Below are positions 24,757 to 32,911 of a stretch of 33,852 nt of DNA, one piece after another. The notes under the pieces are model-generated. The model did no database searches and was not told the DNA's origin. It saw nothing but the letters and a program-made list of their open reading frames with translations. Positions within the stretch are counted from its first letter, which is position 1. Every line of letters starts with the position of its first letter. This DNA comes from an uncultured Clostridia bacterium (lineage in GTDB: Bacteria > Bacillota > Clostridia > TANB77 > CAG-508), in contig CAKPLQ010000011.1 in NCBI GenBank assembly GCA_934167685.1, positions 1 through 33,852 on the forward strand, read 5' to 3'. Both the position numbers and the translations under genes were made by a program.

Positions 24757-24837
24757 AAGTGCACGGATGGGACCGGTTCTTAACGGTGCATTTTTATGTT
24801 TACTGCACCGTTAAGAACCGGTCCCATCCGTGCACTT
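24757..24837. repeat. ACCGGT-centred palindromic repeat R3, perfect 34-bp arms
   Basis: Positions 24757-24790 are the exact reverse complement of 24804-24837; the 13-base loop is TTTTTATGTTTAC. The arms contain GGGACCGGTTCTTAACGGTG. The layout (GGTGCA, TTTTTAT loop, TGCACC) is that of R1. Unlike R1 and R2 it lies between divergent promoters, so it is not simply a terminator. Confidence 0.85.
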
Positions 24838-24851
24838 TTGTCTCAAACCCC

Positions 24852-24880
24852 TTGTAAATCTGAGAAAAATATAGTATAAT
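24852..24880 (+). promoter_or_regulatory. Promoter of tsaB-rimI
   Basis: TTGTAA (24852-24857), 17-base spacer, TATAAT (24875-24880), 37 bases before the tsaB ATG. Confidence 0.65.
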
Positions 24881-24917
24881 TACCAAAATAATTATATAAA
24901 ATAAAGGAAGAAACAAA

Positions 24918-25616
24918 ATGAAAATTTTAAGTATAGATACTGCAAGTAACTTATGCACAGTTGCAATATTAGAAAATACAAAATGTATTAAAGAAATCAC
25001 AGTAAATGATGCAAGAAATCATTCAGAAAAAATCATGCCTGTTATTGAACAAGCTTTAAAAGAAACAAATCTTAGCCTAAAAAACATAAATTTAATCGTT
25101 TGTGATAAAGGACCTGGTTCTTTTACTGGAATTCGTATTGGAGTCGGAACAGTTCTTGCTTTTCAAGATTCGTTAAATATACCTTGTGTTGGTATTAGCT
25201 CTCTAGAAGCTCTTGCTTACAATATTCCGCAAGATGGACTTATCTGCTCATTAATTGACGCAAAAAATAATAATGTGTATTATGGATTATTTAAACATTC
25301 TGATAATAAATATTCACAAATTGGAACTTTAGATTTTAAAACAATTGATGATACAATCTTTACATTAAAATCTCAATCAACAACAAATACTCCTATTTAT
25401 TTTGTTGGAGATGGTGCAATTGTTAATAAGACCTTAATTGAGACAAATATTACTAATTGTATATTTACAGAGAAAAACAATTTAAGTAGTTATTCTCTTG
25501 GAATTGCTGGATATAATACTTATATGCAAGAAGGAAATACTTCTGTTATGCCATTATACTTAAGAAAATCACAGGCAGAAAGAGCCCTTGAAGAAAAGCG
25601 AAAAAGGAGTGAATAA
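24918..25616 (+). CDS. tsaB: tRNA threonylcarbamoyladenosine biosynthesis protein TsaB
   Basis: TsaB is the inactive TsaD paralogue that forms the TsaB-TsaD platform for t6A synthesis. The 232-residue length is typical. It has ILSIDTASNLCTVAI at the N-terminus, NHSEKIMPVI near residue 35 and the signature DKGPGSFTGIRIGVGT near residue 64. ATG preceded by AAAGGAAG. rimI follows after two bases, a common tsaB-rimI order; tsaD is far away at 4738. Confidence 0.96.
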   Translation: MKILSIDTASNLCTVAILENTKCIKEITVNDARNHSEKIMPVIEQALKETNLSLKNINLIVCDKGPGSFTGIRIGVGTVLAFQDSLNIPCVGISSLEALAYNIPQDGLICSLIDAKNNNVYYGLFKHSDNKYSQIGTLDFKTIDDTIFTLKSQSTTNTPIYFVGDGAIVNKTLIETNITNCIFTEKNNLSSYSLGIAGYNTYMQEGNTSVMPLYLRKSQAERALEEKRKRSE

Positions 25617-25618
25617 CT

Positions 25619-26053
25619 ATGGAAATTACACAAATGACTCTAAAAGATTTAGAAAATATGAAAGATACATTATATTCAGATTTCGACAACTTTTGGAGTT
25701 ATAATGTTTTAAAACAAGAACTTGAAAATGAAAATACAACATATATTATAGCTAAAGAAAAAGAGGAAGTTGTTGGTTTTGCAGGAATTTCTATCTGTCT
25801 TGATGAAGCAACTCTTAATAATATCGTAGTGAAAAAGTCTTGCCGTGGTCGTGGTCTTGGTGGTGAATTACTTGAATCTTTAATTGATATATGTTCTGAC
25901 CTTAATTTAAAAACTTTCACTCTCGAGGTTAATACTACAAACGAACCTGCAATTCATCTATATGAGAAATTTGGCTTTAAAAATCTCGGAATACGAAAAA
26001 AATATTATAATAATACTCAAGATGCCTATATTATGACTAAATATGATTTATAA
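25619..26053 (+). CDS. rimI: Ribosomal protein S18-alanine N-acetyltransferase (RimI-like GNAT)
   Basis: A 144-residue GNAT acetyltransferase. The acetyl-CoA-binding loop is RGRGLGGELL (about residues 80-89), after LNNIVVKKSC; TLEVNTTNEPAIHLYEKFGF is the typical RimI C-terminal motif. Genes of this type next to tsaB are usually annotated RimI, though the actual acceptor can differ in Firmicutes. Ribosome site AAAGGAG lies inside the end of tsaB. Confidence 0.9.
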   Translation: MEITQMTLKDLENMKDTLYSDFDNFWSYNVLKQELENENTTYIIAKEKEEVVGFAGISICLDEATLNNIVVKKSCRGRGLGGELLESLIDICSDLNLKTFTLEVNTTNEPAIHLYEKFGFKNLGIRKKYYNNTQDAYIMTKYDL

Positions 26054-26094
26054 AAAAATGAGCCTTTAGCAATTCAACCAAAAGCTCATTTTTT
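26052..26094. terminator. Bidirectional terminator between rimI and ylmH
   Basis: AAAAAATGAGC pairs with GCTCATTTTTT (left arm to 26063, right arm from 26084), with A and T runs serving both convergent genes. Confidence 0.85.
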
Positions 26095-26869
26095 ATACAA
26101 ATTTTTCTATTTTTACTATAGTTCTTCCGCTTCGTGTTTGTCCTACTAGTTCTTTAATATAAAATCTACCTTTTCCTCTAATTGTAATCATATCACCAGT
26201 TTTAATCTGCTTTGTTTTCTTAGTCTCACATTGAAAATTTACAAACACCCTCTCCATATTTATAATTTCAAGAGCCTTATTTCGAGAACATTTTGCAAGT
26301 TCAGAAATTACATTATCCATTCTCAAAGATGAAACAATTATATCACGTTCCTCTCTTCTAACATCTACTGTTCTTAAATTTTCTATATCTTCAATTGTTA
26401 TTTCAGCTTTAGAAAATCTAGTAAGACTAGCTAGATTCTCTACTAAAAATTTAGAAATATCTTTATCAACAATTATATCAGCTCCATCATTATCTACAAT
26501 TATATCTCCAACTTTCTCCCTTTTTACTCCAAGTTTTATAATTGCTCCAAGATAATCTCTGTGAGTATATTTTCCTTTTAAATCATCTGGTAATTGTATT
26601 CTTACTATTTTTACTATATTTGCTAAATTCTTTTCAACAACTGTAGAATTGAACTTTTCTGGATAAATAACAAACAATCTTCTTTCTGCATTATCAAATC
26701 CACCATAACTTATATAATTTTCTATTTTTAACTTATTAATATAATTTTGCACCAATTCTATTTGAGCTAAATCTAAAAAATCAGTATATTCAATCTTATT
26801 TTTATTTTCACACATTTCTATTTTGTCAGATACTTGTGCTAGTAAAATTTTATCGTCTTTTTCTTTCAT
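26093..26869 (-). CDS. ylmH: S4-domain RNA-binding protein YlmH / RqcP2
   Basis: A 258-residue protein with the YlmH layout: an N-terminal domain (LAQIELVQNYI, YISYGGFDNAERRLFVIYPE), a middle domain with HRDYLGAIIKLGVKREKVGD, and a C-terminal S4 domain (about residues 182-245: MDNVISELAKCSRNKALEII and TGDMITIRGKGRFYI). In B. subtilis YlmH joins in rescue of stalled large ribosomal subunits (alanine tailing) and has been linked to cell division. It is separated here from the division cluster where it often occurs. Confidence 0.93.
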   Translation of the reverse strand: MKEKDDKILLAQVSDKIEMCENKNKIEYTDFLDLAQIELVQNYINKLKIENYISYGGFDNAERRLFVIYPEKFNSTVVEKNLANIVKIVRIQLPDDLKGKYTHRDYLGAIIKLGVKREKVGDIIVDNDGADIIVDKDISKFLVENLASLTRFSKAEITIEDIENLRTVDVRREERDIIVSSLRMDNVISELAKCSRNKALEIINMERVFVNFQCETKKTKQIKTGDMITIRGKGRFYIKELVGQTRSGRTIVKIEKFV

Positions 26870-26912
26870 TTTCTACTTTCATTCCTTCCTCAAAGCACAA
26901 ACCCGATTGTAA

Positions 26913-27575
26913 TTACCCTATCAATAATAACATACATAATGTTCCAAGTGGTACTGTAATATTATCTGTTCCTTTAGCTGAACCAGCCTCGATTGCAGTT
27001 ATTAAAAATCCAATCAACATAGACACTACTGGCCAATGTGGGGTTGCCCAAAATTCACCTGTATGCCAAAATGCTAAATATCCACCAATCAAAATTGATG
27101 ATATTACAAACATTGTGATTGAACCTGCCACAGATTTCTTAGTATCACTTAATTTGTACTTTTTACTTTTTATTGCCTTTCCAATTAATCCTGCTAATCC
27201 ATCGCCATATGCCATAACTAAATTAGGTATCAAACCTAATGACGGTGTTTTATATATTCCAAATGAAACTATTACTAATATAAAAAGTGATATTGCATAA
27301 TATACTGTTCCCAACCCATCTTGCTTTTCTCTCTCCATTACTTTGATTAGGTCCTTTTTATATGAAACATAATTAATTATAACAAATGTTGCTGGTACAA
27401 ATGCTGCAACCCATACATTAGTAAAATAATACATTGCTATAAACCACCAGTTTCCTAGCATAATATGAATAAATTTTCTACTCGCTTCTTTACCCTTTTT
27501 TTCAAATATTCTGGCTCCTATTATTACTAATACTATATATAAATATGATACTAAAATTCCGGCTAAATTACTCAA
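26913..27575 (-). CDS. Dolichol/diacylglycerol kinase-like (CTP-dependent) membrane enzyme
   Basis: A 220-residue polytopic protein of the family that includes CTP-dependent polyprenol, phytol and diacylglycerol kinases. Visible motifs are RKFIHIMLGNWWF near residue 33, YGDGLAGLIGKAI near 123, and KKSVAGSITMFV near 146, in conserved order within six or more membrane spans. It probably phosphorylates a lipid alcohol; the substrate is open. The start is TTG, preceded by AAAGGATG at suitable distance, with no in-frame ATG nearby. The ylmH gene follows on the same strand. Confidence 0.85.
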   Translation of the reverse strand: MSNLAGILVSYLYIVLVIIGARIFEKKGKEASRKFIHIMLGNWWFIAMYYFTNVWVAAFVPATFVIINYVSYKKDLIKVMEREKQDGLGTVYYAISLFILVIVSFGIYKTPSLGLIPNLVMAYGDGLAGLIGKAIKSKKYKLSDTKKSVAGSITMFVISSILIGGYLAFWHTGEFWATPHWPVVSMLIGFLITAIEAGSAKGTDNITVPLGTLCMLLLIG

Positions 27576-27678
27576 TTTGTATCATCCTTTCTCTTTTTTC
27601 TACATTTTATATTCTACTATACTTAATAAAAAAAAGCAAGAGAAAATATTTTGTAGAGTACAATCATTCTTCCTCCTC

Positions 27679-27707
27679 TTGACAATTTTTGGAATTTGCT
27701 ATATAAT
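27679..27707 (+). promoter_or_regulatory. Perfect consensus promoter of sigma-factor gene 1
   Basis: TTGACA (27679-27684), 17-base spacer, TATAAT (27702-27707). TATGTTAATT follows at 27713, as at the second sigma-factor gene. Confidence 0.85.
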
Positions 27708-27730
27708 ATTTTTATGTTAATTGTTAATAT

Positions 27731-27750
27731 TTGAAAAATATTTTTTTCAA
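27731..27750 (+). promoter_or_regulatory. Leader palindrome of sigma-factor gene 1
   Basis: TTGAAAAATATTTTTTTCAA lies 23 bases after the -10 box and is identical to the 20 bases at 30563-30582. It can form an 8-bp stem or act as a two-fold operator. Confidence 0.7.
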
Positions 27751-27771
27751 ATTCAACCATGGAGGACAACT

Positions 27772-28620
27772 ATGATGAAGCAAACAAAAACTAACAGTAT
27801 TTCTTTATATTTAAATAAAATTGGCAATTATCCAGTTTTAACATCTGATGAAGAGCGGATGTTGGCAAAAAAAATGGCTAATGGCTGTACTTCTGCAAAA
27901 AACAAATTTATCAATTCAAATTTGCGGTTAGTTGTTTCAATTTCTAAACAGTATACCACTTCCGAAATCGAATTACTCGATTTAGTACAAGAAGGTAACA
28001 TTGGGCTATTAAAAGCCGTTGAAATGTTTGACTATACTAAAAAATGTAAGTTTAGTACTTATGCAACATATTGGATAAAACAAGCAATCTCAAGAGCTAT
28101 ATCTAATAAATATACTCAAATACGGATTCCGGAAAATGTCCAAGAATTAATAAATAAGTACAAATCATTTCAAGATGTTTTTTACATACAAAATATGAGA
28201 AAGCCCCAAGAAGCAGAAATAGCTACAGATATGAAAATCTCTATTGCTGATGTAAAAGAAATAGAATCATTTATCTATAATTCAGTCTCTTTAAACACTC
28301 CTATTCTTTCTGAATCTGATTCAGATGCAGAATTAGGTGATTTCGTTGAATGTTCTGAATTAACACCAGAAGAAAAAATGATGCTGAATTCAAAAACTGA
28401 AGCTCTAGACTTACTAATCTCATCTTCTAATTTAACAGATTTAGAAGAAAAAGTAATCAGAACTCGGTTTGATTTGAAAAATAATCAATTCAATTCTGAA
28501 AAGCATGTGGCAAAAACACTAAAAATCACTCAAAAAAGAGTGTTTGCCATTGAAGCCAAAGCACTAAGAAAAATAAAAATTAATGCAGAAAGAAAATATC
28601 CAAAAGAATACTTTAGCTAA
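27772..28620 (+). CDS. Sigma-70-family RNA polymerase sigma factor, paralogue 1
   Basis: A 282-residue RpoD-like factor without region 1.1. Region 1.2 is SISLYLNKIGNYPVLTSDEE, region 2 is LLDLVQEGNIGLLKAVEMFD with KFSTYATYWIKQAISRAI, a region 3 with short linkers follows, and region 4 is EEKVIRTRFDL...HVAKTLKITQKRVFAIEAKALRKI. The frame is open from a TTG at 27721, but GGAGG at 27761 points to ATG 27772 (or 27775). The protein is much shorter than a primary sigma, and region 4.2 has lost the usual TRERIRQIE wording, so its -35 preference may differ. Most similar in the window to the factor at 30632. Confidence 0.92.
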   Translation: MMKQTKTNSISLYLNKIGNYPVLTSDEERMLAKKMANGCTSAKNKFINSNLRLVVSISKQYTTSEIELLDLVQEGNIGLLKAVEMFDYTKKCKFSTYATYWIKQAISRAISNKYTQIRIPENVQELINKYKSFQDVFYIQNMRKPQEAEIATDMKISIADVKEIESFIYNSVSLNTPILSESDSDAELGDFVECSELTPEEKMMLNSKTEALDLLISSSNLTDLEEKVIRTRFDLKNNQFNSEKHVAKTLKITQKRVFAIEAKALRKIKINAERKYPKEYFS

Positions 28621-28622
28621 AG

Positions 28623-28664
28623 ATAGCCAAGAGAAGAAAATTACACTTCTCTTGGCTATTTTTT
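28623..28664. terminator. Strong bidirectional terminator
   Basis: A 14-bp perfect stem ATAGCCAAGAGAAG (28623-28636) with its complement (28646-28659), then TTTTTT. It separates sigma-factor gene 1 from the convergent DUF308 gene. Confidence 0.9.
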
Positions 28665-29205
28665 ATTTTGTTTGTGCTAAGAAATATGCACTCTCGCATA
28701 TATTTACAATTTCAACAACTAACATTATTATTCCAATAAATCTTGTTAATGTAACAATTGCTTCAAATGGATTTGCAATTATTAATACTCCTAATATTGC
28801 CATTAATATTGAAGAAACTAATAGTAATCCCCATCTTTCTGCTACTGCGGATTTTAGATTAATTGCTAATTGGAATTTTATAATACTTCTTATAAATATC
28901 CAAATTCCTATCATTATTGGTAATATAGATATAAACAATGGTTGGTTTAACAAAATTATAAGTCCTAATATTACTAATAGAATTCCCATAATTAGTTCAT
29001 TACTAAATGCTCTAATTTCTGCATCTTCCATTATATATGCAATTATATTCACTATTCCATCTAACAAAAATACTATTGCAAATAATGTAACTACTGTTGA
29101 CAATGCCATTCCTGGTTTTGCTATTAAAAATAGAGAAACAATAATCAATAAGATTGATATTAATATTGATTCCTTTTCATACTTTTTAAAAAATTCTAAA
29201 ATCAT
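28663..29205 (-). CDS. DUF308 / HdeD-like membrane protein
   Basis: A 180-residue protein with six membrane spans in three hairpin pairs; each pair has the DUF308 pattern of a hydrophobic span, a small Gly/Pro turn (LIAKPGMALS, LLNQPLFISI, IIANPFEAIV) and a second span. HdeD in E. coli is linked to acid resistance, but the role in Firmicutes is unclear. ATG follows AAAGGAG. The patatin gene lies upstream on the same strand, 41 bases away, so they may be cotranscribed. Confidence 0.88.
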   Translation of the reverse strand: MILEFFKKYEKESILISILLIIVSLFLIAKPGMALSTVVTLFAIVFLLDGIVNIIAYIMEDAEIRAFSNELIMGILLVILGLIILLNQPLFISILPIMIGIWIFIRSIIKFQLAINLKSAVAERWGLLLVSSILMAILGVLIIANPFEAIVTLTRFIGIIMLVVEIVNICESAYFLAQTK

Positions 29206-29246
29206 TTTAATTCTCCTTTCTAAAATTTATATTAAAACGTTATACA

Positions 29247-30398
29247 CTAGTCCATATAATTTCCAAGTTCAATTAAAGCCTTGGCTGCAACTATATAGTC
29301 TTTAACAAAATTAAATAAGTAATTAGAAATCTTTGATGCGGGCCTATCTAAGTATAAATCTTTTGCTATACATATTCCTAAACCTTTATCAAACAACTTG
29401 TTTAATCTTTTACCAATTTGGATTAAATTAGTTTTTTTCATTTTTGCATATGTTTTTTCAGCTTCCAAATGTCTATCTTTTAATTCTTGTATAAATTCTT
29501 CGAATGTATATTCTCTATATCTATACATTTTATACATTTGAGCTGCATATTCTAACCCGTAAATTGTTTGTAAGCTAAATACTTCTAGCATTTTTGCAAA
29601 TTCTTCTGGCTTAAAGTAATAAATATGTCCTTGTAATTTATTGAAACTCTTCATTGTATCTAAATATCCTAATTTTATATTATTTAATATTCTTACATGA
29701 TTAAATTCAAAAGTTCCTCCTAAATCTTCAGAAGATGAAATTACTTTTACATATATATCTTTACTTATTGTTTTTTTACTAAAGCCAACTCCTGCAATAT
29801 CTGCAATTATAATATTTTTATAACCTTTTTCTATTAGCATATTTGACGGAATGTTATCATAAAGACCGCCATCATAATATTCTTCTCCATTTATTATTTG
29901 TGGTTTAAATATTGGAAAACATGAACTAGCCAATAAGTAATCTTCCATCTGTTCTTTGGGGATTTCATTTTTAAATGCTTGCAATGGTGTTTTACTTTTT
30001 ACAGAATATGTAACTAGTCCAAAATCTATTGGAGATGCATATAACTTGTCCATATCAACATATTTTCTAATCATCTCTCTTAATGGTGCATTATCTATTC
30101 CCTTCTGTTTTGTATAATCTGCTGCTAGATTAAATATATTAGACAAATCAAATATATTTTTATTTGCATCTATTCCATTAACATTCATTATATTATCGAT
30201 TCTTATATTCTCATACATTTTTGCAGTGGCCATATAATCATCTTGTAAAAATAGAGCTCCATTTAATGCACCTATGGATGCCCCAACTATTGCTGTTACA
30301 TTTATTTTCATTTCACATAGCGCTTTCCAGATTCCAACTTCATATGCTCCTTTAGTCCCACCACCAGCTAGCACTAAGCCATATTCTTTTTCATCCAT
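29247..30398 (-). CDS. Patatin-like phospholipase
   Basis: A 383-residue protein of the bacterial patatin family (acyl hydrolases with a Ser-Asp dyad). Oxyanion loop GGGTKG is at residues 12-17, nucleophile Ser41 lies in GASIG, and Asp176 in DGGLYDN completes the dyad. All catalytic residues are present. The C-terminal 150 residues are helical and hold no recognised domain. No signal peptide, so it likely acts on membrane lipids from the cytoplasm. ATG preceded by AAAGGAATAG. Confidence 0.93.
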   Translation of the reverse strand: MDEKEYGLVLAGGGTKGAYEVGIWKALCEMKINVTAIVGASIGALNGALFLQDDYMATAKMYENIRIDNIMNVNGIDANKNIFDLSNIFNLAADYTKQKGIDNAPLREMIRKYVDMDKLYASPIDFGLVTYSVKSKTPLQAFKNEIPKEQMEDYLLASSCFPIFKPQIINGEEYYDGGLYDNIPSNMLIEKGYKNIIIADIAGVGFSKKTISKDIYVKVISSSEDLGGTFEFNHVRILNNIKLGYLDTMKSFNKLQGHIYYFKPEEFAKMLEVFSLQTIYGLEYAAQMYKMYRYREYTFEEFIQELKDRHLEAEKTYAKMKKTNLIQIGKRLNKLFDKGLGICIAKDLYLDRPASKISNYLFNFVKDYIVAAKALIELGNYMD

Positions 30399-30511
30399 AA
30401 TTTCTATTCCTTTCTCGAGTCAATAATTTAATTTTCCCCTCTTTTTTCGCTTTTATTATATATCTTCCTTTTATTTTTTTCAATATTCATTCTTAAAATT
30501 ATGAAATATTT

Positions 30512-30540
30512 TTGACATTCGAATTAATTTATAGTATAAT
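30512..30540 (+). promoter_or_regulatory. Perfect consensus promoter of sigma-factor gene 2
   Basis: TTGACA (30512-30517), 17-base spacer, TATAAT (30535-30540); TATGTTAATT follows at 30547, the same design as gene 1. Confidence 0.85.
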
Positions 30541-30562
30541 ATGTATTATGTTAATTTGCCGA

Positions 30563-30582
30563 TTGAAAAATATTTTTTTCAA
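30563..30582 (+). promoter_or_regulatory. Leader palindrome of sigma-factor gene 2
   Basis: Identical 20 bases to 27731-27750, again 22-23 bases past the -10 box. Beyond it the leaders diverge (21 bases to the start codon in gene 1, 49 in gene 2), so the palindrome is the part that has been kept. Confidence 0.7.
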
Positions 30583-30631
30583 TCTTAGTAACCATTAATA
30601 ACTATAGAAAAATAAATATGGAGGTAAAAAT

Positions 30632-31468
30632 ATGAGTGTTAATACTAAAGAAGCAATTTCTCTATACAAACAAGTTATTGTAGAGCATCCAATTTTAAGT
30701 CCAACAGAAGAGTTAGAATTAGCCAAAAAAGTACGGACTGGTGATAAAATAGCAAAAGAGAGATTTATATATTCCAATTTATGTTTAGTTATGCGTATTG
30801 CAAAATTATATTCTAATGTGCCAATTGATTTCTTGGATTTAGTACAAGAGGGCAATCTCGGATTATTAAAAGCTGTAGAAATGTTTGATTATACCAAAGG
30901 TTATAGATTTAGCACTTATGCTACATTTTGGATTAAAGAATTTATCCAAAAAGCAATTATTAACCAAGTGCCTTCTATACGGGTTTCTTCTTATATGAAG
31001 AAACTAATTAACAAATATCAATCCATACAAAATGCATTTTTTCTTAACAATGGCAGATATGGAACTGATGTAGAAATTTCTAACATAATGGAAATTCCTA
31101 TATCTCAACTTCAAGAAATCAAATCTTTTATTTACAGCACAGTCTCTATGTATTCTCCTATATCAACAGATGAGGATACTACATTTGAAGAAATACTTAG
31201 AACTGCTGGGCCAACACCTGATGAAATGATTATGAACCTTTCTGACAAAGATACTTTAAATGATTTAATTTCCATTTCTAATTTGTCAGAAAAGGAGAAA
31301 TCTGTAATTCAAACATGTTATGACCTAGAAAACAATACCATAAACTCCCTAAGGACCGTTGGAAAAAAATTAGGACTCAGTCAAGAAGGAGTTCGCTTAA
31401 TTGAAAAAAGAGCATTACAAAAATTGAAATATAATGCACTTCAAAAACATAAAAATTTTTTCTTTTAG
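30632..31468 (+). CDS. Sigma-70-family RNA polymerase sigma factor, paralogue 2
   Basis: A 278-residue RpoD-like factor lacking region 1.1, with region 1.2 AISLYKQVIVEHPILSPTEE, region 2 FLDLVQEGNLGLLKAVEMFD and RFSTYATFWIKEFIQKAI, and region 4 EKSVIQTCYDL...TVGKKLGLSQEGVRLIEKRALQKL. It is collinear with the factor at 27772 over its whole length, but regions 2.4 to 4 differ enough to suggest different promoter sets. ATG preceded by TGGAGG. The DUF308 and patatin genes lie between the two paralogues on the other strand. Confidence 0.92.
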   Translation: MSVNTKEAISLYKQVIVEHPILSPTEELELAKKVRTGDKIAKERFIYSNLCLVMRIAKLYSNVPIDFLDLVQEGNLGLLKAVEMFDYTKGYRFSTYATFWIKEFIQKAIINQVPSIRVSSYMKKLINKYQSIQNAFFLNNGRYGTDVEISNIMEIPISQLQEIKSFIYSTVSMYSPISTDEDTTFEEILRTAGPTPDEMIMNLSDKDTLNDLISISNLSEKEKSVIQTCYDLENNTINSLRTVGKKLGLSQEGVRLIEKRALQKLKYNALQKHKNFFF

Positions 31469-31478
31469 TTAAATCAAA

Positions 31479-31501
31479 TCGGCTTCACAATGTGGAGCCG
31501 A
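31479..31501 (+). terminator. Short GC-rich hairpin after sigma-factor gene 2
   Basis: TCGGCT (31479-31484) pairs with AGCCGA (31496-31501), with CAC/GTG inside. No T run follows, so it may only protect the 3' end. Confidence 0.4.
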
Positions 31502-31576
31502 AGTGACTACAATTTTGCCAAAATCAGATTTGTTCATATTAAAGATGTTGGTTATTAAATTTTTTTACATTCCAAA

Positions 31577-31616
31577 ACAAGGCTTAGTATTTTACACTAT
31601 TCTAAGCCTTGTTTTG
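31577..31616. terminator. Rho-independent terminator, convergent genes
   Basis: ACAAGGCTTAG (31577-31587) pairs with CTAAGCCTTGT (31602-31612), followed by TTTGTT; it lies between sigma-factor gene 2 and the dehydrogenase. Confidence 0.8.
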
Positions 31617-31622
31617 TTGAAT

Positions 31623-32699
31623 CTATTTTACATATTCATTTAATGGTTTTACTTTAAAATTTAATTCTCCAAATTCGCATGTTGGAATATATCCTGGTCT
31701 TGAATTTATAACATCTGGTATTCTGTTTACTACAGAGCCACAAGTTAATTCAACTGTTGCAGGTTTTGCTACAACTATTGTTGTATCTGGTTCTCCGTAT
31801 ACAGTCCATTCATTTTTATCAAATTCATCTGGAGCATATACTTTACCAATACATTCACTTTCTATAGTAATTCCTTCTTCAGTTTCTGTTGTTACAACAG
31901 CACTCATTCCTGTTGCATCTCCTGCTTTTATAGTCATTCCTAATGTTGAAGAATATAAATCTTCTTTATATGTTTGTGGTACACATTTTTGTCTTTGTGA
32001 TTTTACTGTTAGTCCTAATTTTTCACATAACCATCCATTTACATTCCACATATATGATGGTAAATATTCTCCACTTTCTATTATTTGTTGTCTTTCTTCA
32101 TCATTTATTCTATCAACTGATGCAACCTCTTTATCAAAATCTTCTAAAGTAAGTCCTGCACCATGTGCTTTTGCTAAAGCTATTCCGTATTCTTCTACAT
32201 TATAGCTTGAACTTCCTTTAATTTTTGTTATTTTTTGTGTTGAACCCGCAATTGATGAAATTAGTTGTCCCCAATATATATCTTGATATCCACTTCCTGT
32301 AATTGTGCAATTATTCTTTTTTGCTAATTCATCTATTTTATTTGTTAATGTTGGATTTGAATTTTCTGGATAAAATGCTTCTTCACATGTTGTGATTGCA
32401 TTTATTCCTAATTCAGCACATAACATTAATGGATTTTCCAAATCTTTTATTAAACTCATTGTTGTTACTATTGCTATATCAGGTTTTACTTCTTGTAACA
32501 TTTCTCTTGCATTTTCTGCACTTGTTACTACTACCCCTTTGTTTTCTGTTCCCAATATTTCTCCAATATCTTTTCCAATTACACTTGGATTTACATCAAT
32601 AGCACCTACTATTTCTGCTCCTTTTTCATACACATATCTCATTGTGTATAAACTCATTTTGCCTACTCCATATTGAACTACCCTAATTTTTCTTTCCAT
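31623..32699 (-). CDS. NAD(P)-dependent amine dehydrogenase, 2,4-diaminopentanoate dehydrogenase-like
   Basis: A 358-residue enzyme with an N-terminal Rossmann fold (RVVQYGVGKMSLYTMRYVYE, then GAIDVNPSVIGKDIGEIL) resembling dihydrodipicolinate reductase and the Ord enzyme of ornithine fermentation. ITGSGYQDIYWGQLISSIAG and AHGAGLTLEDF occur in the C-terminal part. No ornithine-pathway genes (ora, ortAB) are nearby, so the substrate is open. The frame is open from 32723, but GGAGG eight bases before the ATG at 32699 decides the start. It stands alone, with a terminator downstream. Confidence 0.8.
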   Translation of the reverse strand: MERKIRVVQYGVGKMSLYTMRYVYEKGAEIVGAIDVNPSVIGKDIGEILGTENKGVVVTSAENAREMLQEVKPDIAIVTTMSLIKDLENPLMLCAELGINAITTCEEAFYPENSNPTLTNKIDELAKKNNCTITGSGYQDIYWGQLISSIAGSTQKITKIKGSSSYNVEEYGIALAKAHGAGLTLEDFDKEVASVDRINDEERQQIIESGEYLPSYMWNVNGWLCEKLGLTVKSQRQKCVPQTYKEDLYSSTLGMTIKAGDATGMSAVVTTETEEGITIESECIGKVYAPDEFDKNEWTVYGEPDTTIVVAKPATVELTCGSVVNRIPDVINSRPGYIPTCEFGELNFKVKPLNEYVK

Positions 32700-32838
32700 T
32701 TGAAAGACCTCCATTTCTGCCAATTCTGGCTTGCAAAATTTTGCTTTAAATTACATCTTTTGCAATTTATTGCTAAACACATTTTATCAATATTGTTTCC
32801 ATTTTTCAAGTTATTATAAAAAAATTTATTGCAATTGC

Positions 32839-32886
32839 TTGACATTTACATAATAAAAGTTTTATAATATAAAAGTTACAATGTAA
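32839..32886 (+). promoter_or_regulatory. Promoter and small palindrome of the 32912 gene
   Basis: TTGACA (32839-32844), 18-base spacer, TATAAT (32863-32868), followed at the likely transcription start by TTACAATGTAA (32876-32886), an 11-bp palindrome that could be an operator. Confidence 0.6.
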
Positions 32887-32911
32887 ATACATTAATAGGA
32901 GGTTATTTAAC

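Noticed and set aside
28583..29305. 240-codon plus-strand frame
   Set aside because: It is the antisense of the DUF308 gene, has hydrophobic-shadow composition (Ile/Asn-rich) and no ribosome site.
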